From Corynespora cassiicola (Eukaryota; Ascomycota; Dothideomycetes; Pleosporales; Corynesporascaceae): a stretch of 64,000 nt of DNA. The notes below the pieces were generated by a model that worked only from the letters and a program-made list of their open reading frames with translations, did no database searches and had not been told where the DNA came from. A program made the position numbers and the translations under genes. The DNA is taken from positions 4,588,001-4,652,000 of the forward strand of contig JAEUWY010000002.1 in assembly GCA_022059125.1 (NCBI GenBank). Direction: 5' to 3'. Shown piece by piece: positions 54,661-64,000 of this stretch; position 1 is the first letter of the stretch, and the number at the start of each line of letters is the position of its first letter.

Positions 54661-56807
54661 CAGTAAAGTAATACTAAAAAAAACTAAAAAAAGTTATACT
54701 TTTTAAACTTACATAACTTTTTAACTAGACTAACTACTAAAAAAAAAAATTAGTTAGATAGAAATTTATTAATACTTTATTTATATTAAAAAAGCAGTTT
54801 AAATAATATTTTAGCTTTAAAAATTGAAATAAAAATATAGTATAAAGAATACAAAATTTAAGGCTGATGTATTTTTTATTTAGTGTGTAATTTTTTTTTA
54901 TATTATTATTATAAAGCTATATATAGTATTTAATAAATTGATTTTTTTTAAAAAAAGCTTTTTAATATAAAAAAAGTAAAATTTTATAATAGAAATCTTT
55001 TTAATAAAACTTAAACTTTGTAAGTAAATTAATAATTAATTAAATTACAAATACTTTATATAATATCTTTTAACTTTAATAAATACTTCTAAACATTTAA
55101 ATAGAAATAATATATTACTATCTATAATTTTTAATAGAATTAAATTCTACTTTTTATTTAGAGTTTTAGTAAATAAAGTATTTTTTTTAATATATTTTAG
55201 ATATTTTTTATAAGTACTAAGTCTAAACTATAAGCTAATTAATTAAATAATTTAATTTAATTTTTTTAAAACTATTTTAAAACTAGTTTAGTAGTATAAA
55301 TTTTAAATTTATTTAATTAAAATTTTTAGTTTATAAACTAACTAATTTTAATAATAAGTTTATAATATAATATTTAATTTTTTATTAAAAAAAAGTAAAA
55401 AAACTAACTAGATTTTCTTTTTAATAATAAGCTTTAATATTTTAAATAATATAATTTTTAAGTAAATAACGTAAACTATAAGCGAGCGACGTATATAAGT
55501 AAGTAATATATTTTCTAACTACTCTAGCGCGCATGTAACTACTTACTTAACTATTTTAAAAAAATACTATAATAATTAATATAAATAGTAACTAGAGTAG
55601 TTATACTACTATTTTATTTATGTAAAAATTATATTTTTATTTTCTGCAGCGCGTATAGCGCGTTTTTAACTACTAGCTACTACTAAAATAAATTATTTTT
55701 TTTATATTTCTTTTTGTTTGATTAATTTTTAACGTTTTTTTAAATAATAATTTTAGTTTTTTTTAGCTTTTATTAAAAAAGTTTTATACTAAATTTTTTT
55801 TTATACGCTATATAGCGGCTTTATTAGCTTTTTTAAAAAATTTATTTTAGCTTTTAAGTAATATAGCTATATAAAATATTACTGTAGTTTTTTTTAAGCT
55901 AATTAATAGCTATAAAATTAAAAATAAATAGTAAATTTTTATACTTTTAAATTCTATTATAAATTAATATTAATAAAATAATTTTTTTTACTACTAAACA
56001 TGTTTTATTTTTTAAGTTAATTTTTTTTTAATTAAATAATAACACAGATTGTAGATATTTTATTAATTTTTGATATCAGTTTTTACTGCTTATTTATTAG
56101 CTATATAATATATTAAGTATAATATAATAACTATTATATATAAAATTTTGATTTAATTTCAAATAATTTTTTTTACTTTTTTAGCTTTAAGTTTAACTTT
56201 TTTAAAAAATTAAAAAAAAGATTTCTGTATATTAAATTGTATAAAATTACTAATTTAGTAATTTTATTATAAATATTATTATCTAATAAATAACAGTAAA
56301 TTTAACAGTAAAACTTTAATATTTATAACTGATTTCTACTAAAATAAGGTTTTTTTCTCTTTTTAAAGTACTAGTATAATGTATTACTAGTAATAAAAAT
56401 GTAAAACTAAAGTAAGTAATTAGTGATATGTTATTTACTACTAATATAATTAAAATTTTATAAATTTTCTAATTTTTTAATTTTTTTATTTTTTAGAAAA
56501 TAAAGTTATTTTTTTTTTACAGATAGATCTTTTATATAGCTTTTATATAAAAAATAAAAAATTAAAGTTTTACGTTAGATAAAAAATAAATTAGTACTTA
56601 ATTTATTATTTTTTTAATTATACTTTTACGTCAAATTTAGAAACTTAAAATATTAAATAAGCTTTAATTTTTTTTTTACTTTAAATATTCGCGTACTAAT
56701 TTCTTAAAATTAAAATTAATTCTTTTTATAGCTAGTTTAGTAAAAAAGTTATTTAAGTTTAAAAACTGCTATTTTTTTAAGCAGGTTTTTTTTATATTAT
56801 TCTACTA
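54661..56807 (-). mobile_element. second Tc1/mariner-type element, more decayed
   Basis: The left end CAGTAAAGTAATACTAAA after TA and the right end (reverse complement TAGTAGAATAATATAAA) before TATA resemble each other and the third copy at 58982. Near 55040-55085 the minus strand reads FKCLEVFIKVKRYYIK, the same transposase C-terminus. The segment about 55460-55690 has much higher CpG content and may be a separate insertion. No open frame remains. Confidence 0.5.
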
Positions 56808-58981
56808 TATAAATATAAAAAATTTAAAACTACAAATACGTTTTAAAGTTGTATAATTATAGTTATAGTTATTATAAATTAGAGGCGGAAAAAATCTATA
56901 AAGTAAATATTTATTATTATTTAAAGTAGAAGTATAGATTACGTATTAATACTATATTATGTAATAAAATAATGTTATAAAATATATAAAATTACGCGAG
57001 AGGTAGTACGTACTAACTAAAAAAAATAAAAAAAATAATATACTTACTACTTATTAATAACAAAAAAAAACAGTAAAAAAATAAAAAATTAATTTTTATA
57101 TGTTTTAACTTTATTTTAGCTTTTTTTTATTAAAATAAAGTCTTTTAGTACTAATATTTGTATAATAATTTTTTTTTAAAATATTTTTATAAGCTATTTA
57201 TTAAATATTTTAATATTATTTTTTATCTATTTTTAAGAGCTTTTAATAAAATCTCTATTAATAATTGTTTTTTAAAAAGTTTACTTTTTTTAATTAGCTT
57301 TATTTACGCCATTAAAAAATTTATAATGTCTATTAATTCGATTTATAGTATAAATAATACTATTTCTAAATTTGTTTAATTAATTAGAAATAGTTATAAT
57401 AAGTATATTAGCTTTATACAAAAGATTAACTTTTTTTTTATATTCGTAAAAATAAATTTCTATTTGATTTTTATTATCTAAATATCTATTAATATATTAA
57501 TTTAACTAGTTTATTATTATATAATTAGTACTTATATATTTAAATCTTTCTTTTTTTTAAACTTAATTTTTTTATTTTCAATATAAATTTCTAGCTCTAC
57601 TCTTTTGCTTACGTAATATATACTAAGCTTAATTTAATTAGCGTTATATTTAAAGGTTTAATAATTTTTTAATAAAAAATAAATAACTATCTAATTTTAT
57701 ATTTTTTTAATCCCTATTTTAAGCTTATTTTAAACTATAAAACTATATTATAAATATTTAATTTTTAAAGTTAATATTTAAACTTAAACAAGTATCTATT
57801 AAAACAATTTTTTTTTCTTTTAATAGCTAGTTTACTAAAAAGGTTATTTTAGTTCAAAAACTGCAATTTTTTTAGAAAAGTTTTTCTATACTTTTTAAAT
57901 TAATATAACTTCTTAATTAAACTAGCTATAAAAAAGTTAAAACTAATTTTATATATTTTTCTATACAGATTTTATGAAAAATTTTTCATTACTAATATAG
58001 TTTTTATAGTTTTAAAAATAGTACTAAAAGTATAATAAGAAACAGAAGTTTAATAGCGTTATTTTTTTTCTAGCGTATAATTCTAGTCTTTTATTTTATA
58101 AAATAAAGAAAATAATTTATATATTATATAAAAATTAAAATATTATAGTTTAAAAAAATAAATTGTTACTTTTATAAGCAGATATCATATAACAAAGTTT
58201 TAACTATATTAAATTTTAACTTTTATTAAAAAAACTTAAAATAGGTTTTTTTTTTTAATTATTTTATTAAAAAGAAAACAGAGTTTAAAGTTTCTACTAA
58301 TTTTTAACAAAATTTTTTTTAAAAATATAATTTTTTTTTCAAAAAATTACTATAACTTTAATTAATTTTTAAAATTATAGAATAAAAAAAAATACTTAGA
58401 AAATTTAACTATAAATTAATAAACAAAAAAGTTTTTTGTAATAAAAATTTTAAAAAATAAAATATAATTAAAAACTTTTCTTTTAAATAACATTTTTTAT
58501 TTTATTAGTATATCTAATTTATATTTTTTTAAAAATAAGAAAAAGTATTATAACAGTTAAATATCTAAATATTAATACTACGTTTAAATAAAAAACCTAT
58601 TCTTAGTAACGAAATTAGTTTAAAACTAAACAAAACTTTAGAACAAAATATTTAGTATATAAACTATTTTCAATAAATAATTTAGAACAAATTAAATTAT
58701 AGTTTTTATTATAAAACTAAGTAGTAAATTTTTAAAAGTAGTTTTTTAGTACTATAAAATCTTTTTATAAAACAAATTAAGTATTTCTTTTAATAATTTT
58801 AGAATTTTATTTTAAAGAAATAAAAATAACTTTATAGCTATAAGCTAAATATACTTGTATATACTTTTAAAGTAATATAAAATATAAAAAGTATCTTAAA
58901 AATAGTTAAAATAAAAGTAATTAAAATAAAGTTTATAATAGAAATTAAAAACTGTTTAAAAAGATTGACTTTTTAGATATA
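56808..58981. other. AT-rich nested repeat debris
   Basis: Part of this (about 57100-57930) repeats the 53700-53900 transposase region and ends near 57930 with an inverted-repeat-like stretch. The remainder is too AT-rich to classify. No gene was seen. Confidence 0.5.
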
Positions 58982-59583
58982 CAGTAGAGCAATATAAAAA
59001 AAACTGCCTCGAAAAAATGGCAGTTTTTAAACTAAAATATCTTTTTTACTAAACTAGTTAGAAAAATTAAAAAAACTAGTTTGATAGACATTTACCTAAA
59101 CTATTATAAAAAAGATAAAAAATAGATATATATACCATACTTTCAAAGTTAAAAATTAGTTTAAAATAGAAGTAAAAAAAATTCAAAATTAAGTACTGAT
59201 TTATTTTTTATCTAGCGTGTAATTTGATTTTTTTATTTTAATTATTATAAACTTGTATACTATAATATATATATATATATATATATTTGATATAACTTTT
59301 TTATTTTAAAAAGATTAATAATAATAGCAAAATTTCTTTTTTAAAAAACAAACTGTAGAAATATATTAATAATTAATTAAATTATTAATATTTTGTATAA
59401 TACTCGCTAGTTTAAATAACTGCTTTCTAATATCTAGATTAAAATAATATATAATTATGTTCTATTTTTTGCGGAATTAAATTCTATTCTTTATTTATAG
59501 CTTTTATAAATAAATTTTTTTTTTTTACTTAATAAATTAGAATTCAATTTTTTTAAAATTATTTTTTAATATAGTTTAGACGT
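58982..59583 (-). mobile_element. third Tc1/mariner-type element, truncated
   Basis: It starts after TA with CAGTAGAGCAATATAAAAAA, an end very like that of the second element. On the minus strand near 59385-59440 the frame reads RY*KAVI*TSEYYTKY, the transposase C-terminus with two stops where Gln is likely. Its homology to the other copies stops near 59583, where the dispersed repeat begins. This suggests interruption by the neighbouring retroelement. Confidence 0.55.
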
Positions 59584-59589
59584 TTGTTA

Positions 59590-60060
59590 AGGCTGTGCTA
59601 CAGGCTATAAGCAAAGCTAGAAAGCAAGTAGCTGCTTAGGTTAATTCTTAGAGATAAGTACTAGTAGAGTTACGTAAGTAAAATAATGTGCGATACGCTG
59701 TACAGGTCTCTATATTAGTAATAGAGTATAATAGATTAATAGTTAATTTTAAACAATAGATTTGCTAATAAAGTAAATATAATTATAGAGTATAATTATG
59801 CGAACTATATACTTAATAGTAACCGCGCTCACTCGTACTTTTTATAAATATTTACTATTAGTACTTATAAGCGCTTATTTTGCTAAAGCGTAAGCTCTAA
59901 ATTATATATTTTTTTTAGTTACGTAATATAGCACAGCAGTTTTTTCTCAGGCGTGTAATTATATATATAATTAGAGCTGCGCTCTTATTATTGCCTGCCT
60001 AAGTCTTTTTAAAACTGTATTATAATACTATCTCTCTCTTTCTAAAATTCGTTCTTAAAT
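59590..60060 (+). repeat. dispersed repeat, better-preserved copy; possible LTR
   Basis: This copy matches 49157 onward but keeps many more G and C residues. It lies beyond the integrase end of the minus-strand Ty3/Gypsy remnant, where a 3' LTR would be expected. No TG..CA ends were fixed, so the LTR identity is only likely. Confidence 0.5.
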
Positions 60061-61299
60061 TATATAACTAATTAGTAATTTTGCTTATAAACGCCGTTAC
60101 CCCGCGTTTTATAAGTATAACTAGTATATTATATTTTCTAACTTTTAAGTATATTATATTTATTTTACGTCTGAAATTCGTCGCGCAAACGTTATTTCTT
60201 CTTTTTTTTATAATAAGTATTTTGCTCTTAGTTAAAATTACTTTATTATACCTAATTTTCGCCTAAAGTATACTAAGTGTATTAAACTTAGTCGTCTCTG
60301 CGTAAGCTTATTATAAAAATCGCTTAACTGTACTCGCGATAAATATTAAAAAAAAGTAGATAAAAATAAAAAGTTATTAGCGCAGATAATATTTTAGTTA
60401 ATATAAAATAAAAAGATATTAAAGCAGGCTGAAGAGCGTGCAAAAAAAAAAGCGCTTTATTTAGTTTTAGAGATAAAAGAAAATAGTAAGTTAGACGCTG
60501 CTTAATTTATAAACTGTTCTGCTGCTAATACTTTAGTTAGATTTTCGCCTGCGATATAGTTTATAATAAACTTTATTAATTCTACTGTTACTTCTTTTAA
60601 TAATAGTTTAACAGTATTAAGTAATTTCTAAGGTTAGTTTCTAGTTTCTATATATTCTCGGACTCAGAGTAACTTTTCTATTTAACTAGGTACTCTCGTT
60701 CTCTAGGCAATTATTAATATACTTTTACCTTTTTAATTTTAAATTTAATTTTTTTCTCTATTTTGTAGTAGAAGTATTTTTAAACTAGTATTTTAGCGTT
60801 AGCAGATTCTAATAGTAACACGTAGAATACTAAGTATATTTTAGTATTAGTAGAGAGTTAGAGTTTATAGTTAACTGGTTTTTTTTGCTCTAGAATTAAA
60901 AATAGTCCGACCTTAACGTAATCTAATTTCTTATTTAGTTATATAGTTTAAAAATTTTTTATAAAAAAATATATTTTATTTTTTCTCTTTAGCTAAGGTG
61001 CCGTTTTTCGTTTCTAGTTAATATAAAAAATAGTTTAGTGTTGTGCTGTCTTGATATTCTTCTGTAATTATTTATAAAGTTTTTATAATTTTTCTAATTT
61101 ATCTATTACTTAACCTGCAACTAGCTTAATTCGTTTTTCTTTAATTTTTAGTAATAGAAAATTTAGATATATTCTGTGTAATATATAATAAGGAGATTAC
61201 TTTATCGTTACTAATTCTCTGTTATTAAATACTAGTTATGCTATAAGTAGTAGTAATATCTAATTGTTCTGTTTTTAGTTGCTATACATCTGTAGGTAT
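60061..61299. other. AT-rich interval between integrase remnant and dispersed repeat
   Basis: This is moderately AT-rich DNA with more CpG than the mariner area. It is probably the 3' part of the Ty3/Gypsy element beyond the integrase core. No domain could be read. Confidence 0.4.
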
Positions 61300-64000
61300 A
61301 TTTTTATAGTCTAGTTTATTTTTTCTGTTTAACTGTCTGTCTGTAGATAATATACTATTAATAATTTTTTTTTTATTTTAATAGCTAATATTAATATTAT
61401 CTAATAGTTTAACGTAAAAAGCTTATCTCTGTTACTAATAATTAATTAAAATAATCTGTAATACCTAACTACGCGATTTAAAATAATCTGTGCTAGTTCT
61501 AGTGTAGTATAGTTATTTTTAAATAGAATTATTTTTACGTATTTTATAAATCTGTTTATAACTACTAAAATAATATTATAGAGTACTTTAGAAACTAGGT
61601 TCTAAGACGTTAGTAGTTTAGTAACAAAGTTTATAGCAATATCTGTTTAAAGTTTATCTAGTATTTCTACAGTTTATAGCTCTCCGTACTAAGCGTGTGT
61701 ACTATACTTATTTTTTTAATATATTATACATTTTTTAATAAACTTTGCTACTTTGTTTTTTAATTTAGAAATATCGTACGTTCGTTATATTAATTTAATT
61801 ATTTGTTTAATATCTGGGTATCCGTGCAACAGATCTTTATAATACTACTAGATAATAGTTTAATAAAGTTTTTTTAGTACTTATTAATACACTGTTATAA
61901 TAAGATTAATACTGTATGCTAGTTCTAAAGTACTGTCTAGCGCTTGCTTAAAAATAGCAGCTTTATTTATTAACTTAGTTTTTACGATATCTGTTTTTTA
62001 ACTTAAAGCGTCTACTTTTTTATTTTTTTTACCTAGTATATAGACAATTTTAAACTTATACTGTTTTAGTTTTTTACTCTATCTAGTATATCGTCGGTTT
62101 AATAGTTTAGTTATTATAAATATTATTAGATTTTTATAATCTGAGTATACTGTAAGTTCTAAACAGCTTTCTACGTAAATTCTCTAGTATTTAAAAGAGT
62201 CTATAATAGTAAGTAATTTTTTATTATAAATATTGTAGTTTTTTTTAGCTCCGCTGAATTTTTTTAAATAGTAGATAATTAAATACTATTTGCTTTTTTT
62301 TTTTTAACTAATATATACTTTTATTACTAAGTCTAATACGTCTGTTTCTATACGTAAAAATTTTCCACTAATAAAAAATGTGAGAACTAGTGGTAATATG
62401 CTGGCTTTTTTAAGTGTTTTAAAAGCTTATTATTAGTCTGTATTCTACTTAAATAGTACATTCTTTTTTATTAATTTTATAAGTAGTAGTGCTTTTTTTA
62501 AGTAGTAATTAATAAACTGCCTGTTAAAATTACAGAATTCTAAAAAAAATTATATATTTTTAACGTTTTTTAGTATTAGCCAGTTCTTAACTACTTTAAT
62601 TTTTTTTAAACTAATTTTAACTCTGTGTCTTCTTATAATATATTTTAAAAATTTAACTTCTTTTTTATAGAATTTATATTTTTTTAGTTTAAGTCGTAGC
62701 TCTGCTTTTTCTAAATATTTTAGTACCGTTTATACGTGCTAGATGTGTTTCTTAAAGTCTTTAAAAAAAACTAAGATATTATCTAAATATATAATAATAA
62801 ATATGTCTAGATATACTTTTAATATATTATTAATAAGTGCCTGATATGTCGCAGGTGCGTTAGTAAAACTAAATAGTATTATAAAATATTTATAGTGCTT
62901 ATACCGCGTCTGGAATACTATTTTTTATTTTTTACTTTTTTTTATGCGTATTAAGTTATACGCGCTTTAGAAATCTAAAGCTGTAAATATCTGTACTCTA
63001 AATAACTTATTTTTAAACTTTTAAATATTTAGTAGTAGATATCTGTTTTTAATTGTAATGTTATTAAGTTTTCTAAAATTTATATATAACTGTAGAGATT
63101 TATCTTTTTTAGAAATAAAAATAATTAGATATCCCGCTTCTAACGTTAATTCGTGTATAAATTCTTTTTTAAAGTTTTTATTAAAGTATACTTATAATAA
63201 TACGAGTTTTTTTTCCGTTAAACTGTAGATAAACTTAAAAGTTAGATACTTTTTTTTTTAAAGAGCTATTTCGCAGTCTTAGGGCTGATATTTAAATAAT
63301 ACTTTATTGTCTACTTTTTTTTAAAAAAGTAGTTTTTATTTACTGTATTTTTCAGGGATTACAGAAGTTACGCGAGTTATCTCTAAAACTTTTACTTTTT
63401 TATTTAGTAGCTTTTTATTAGATTTAGTAAAATTAATCTTTCTTTTTAAAAGCGTTTTAGTTAATTTTTTACTGCCTATATTATTTAGCGTAATTTTATT
63501 TACTATTAAGCGCTGCTAATGCGTAGATTCTGATATAAAAGCGTAATTACATTTTATAAATAAAAGCTTCTTTCTTGCCTAGTTAATATATAAGTTATAC
63601 TTTCTAAACTATAGAAGTTTTAAAATAATATTATAGATAGCCGTGTCTATAATGTTAAAAGAAATTTCTTTCTAGTATTTCTGGATGTCTATAATAGTTA
63701 TAGCTTCTTAATCTATTAATGCTTTTTTTAGTATTTTTTTTTTAGTTACTGTATAGAGGAAATAGAGTTGCTTATAAGTATGTATTTTTATTTTACTACG
63801 CTTTACAGCCTGCTGTAAAAAGTAGTTACGCTAAACTTCTATATCTAATAATACTTTTATCTAATATCTATTAAGCTTAATAGGTAGCTTAACTAAGTTC
63901 TCTGAGTTAGTAGCGTATAATACTTTAAGTTAATTTTAGATGCTAGGTGCTGTTCTAAAAAAGACTTATTACTAAATTTATATAAGCGCTTTTTATTTTA
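61300..64000 (-). mobile_element. RIP-mutated Ty3/Gypsy retrotransposon pol region
   Basis: Read on the minus strand from 63400 down, short blocks appear in Ty3/Gypsy order. A pre-RT block KYQP*DCEIAL lies near 63255-63300. RT blocks LYINFRKLNN (about 63060-63090), FTALDF*SAYNLIRI and YLDNILVFFKDF (about 62760-62800, catalytic YLDD now YLDN) follow. The RNase H start AFKTLKKA..IETDV lies near 62320-62425, a zinc-binding integrase block LLHGYPDIKQIIKL near 61790-61830, and integrase core TDIAINFVTKLL near 61600-61650. Stops sit where Gln (CAA/CAG) or Trp (TGG) is expected, the mark of C-to-T decay. The element continues beyond the window. Confidence 0.85.

Noticed and set aside
57158..57379. 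73-codon frame in the AT-rich block
   Set aside because: The Phe/Ile/Asn/Lys-rich product comes from AT-biased DNA and overlaps a decayed transposon.
60081..60266. 61-codon hydrophobic frame
   Set aside because: It is a composition artefact in RIP-like DNA; there is no start context or homologous neighbour.
45840..64000. AT-rich block as mitochondrial or plasmid DNA
   Set aside because: It contains nuclear-type transposons, intron-bearing nuclear genes and RIP-like decay, and joins normal nuclear DNA without a gap.

Overview
The window is nuclear DNA of a filamentous ascomycete (Pezizomycotina). The evidence is short introns (about 48-80 bp, GT..AG, CTRAC-like branch sites), a dispersed 5S rRNA gene, an L-arabinitol dehydrogenase, a COP9 subunit, a Zn2Cys6 regulator, a fungal NLR-type protein, and blocks of AT-rich repeats that look RIP-mutated. 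The class cannot be fixed from the sequence alone.

Positions 1-45,800 are gene-dense and GC-balanced. In order they hold: the 3' part of L-arabinitol 4-dehydrogenase; a 5S rRNA gene; a zinc alcohol dehydrogenase; mitochondrial lysyl-tRNA synthetase; a Zn2Cys6 transcription factor; a secreted PAF-acetylhydrolase-like hydrolase; a hydrolase-NACHT-ankyrin protein; an Artemis/SNM1-like nuclease with an in-frame TGA; an acidic protein of unknown function; COP9 subunit 7; a copper P-type ATPase; a Rab GTPase; a second PAF-acetylhydrolase; an SRA-YDG protein with a long coiled coil; a secreted Ser/Thr-rich protein ending in a degenerate chitinase domain; a CCHC zinc-knuckle protein; an MFS transporter; and the ERAD factor Hrd3. 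These are mostly unrelated housekeeping genes and do not form one pathway. Exon joins were worked out by hand from splice signals and reading phase.

Near 45,850 the composition changes abruptly. From there to 64,000 the sequence is very AT-rich and full of decayed transposons. These include Tc1/mariner-type elements with long inverted repeats, a Ty3/Gypsy polyprotein on the minus strand riddled with TAA/TAG where Gln or Trp codons are expected, and a dispersed repeat present in two copies at different stages of decay. Two intact genes sit in this landscape, both on the minus strand: a glutamine:fructose-6-phosphate amidotransferase whose N-terminal catalytic Cys is restored only by splicing a 5-nt first exon, and a single-exon fusion of an NMN adenylyltransferase-like domain with a nicotinamide riboside kinase domain, an arrangement that recalls bacterial NadR. 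This pair in a repeat-rich island is the most unusual feature of the window.
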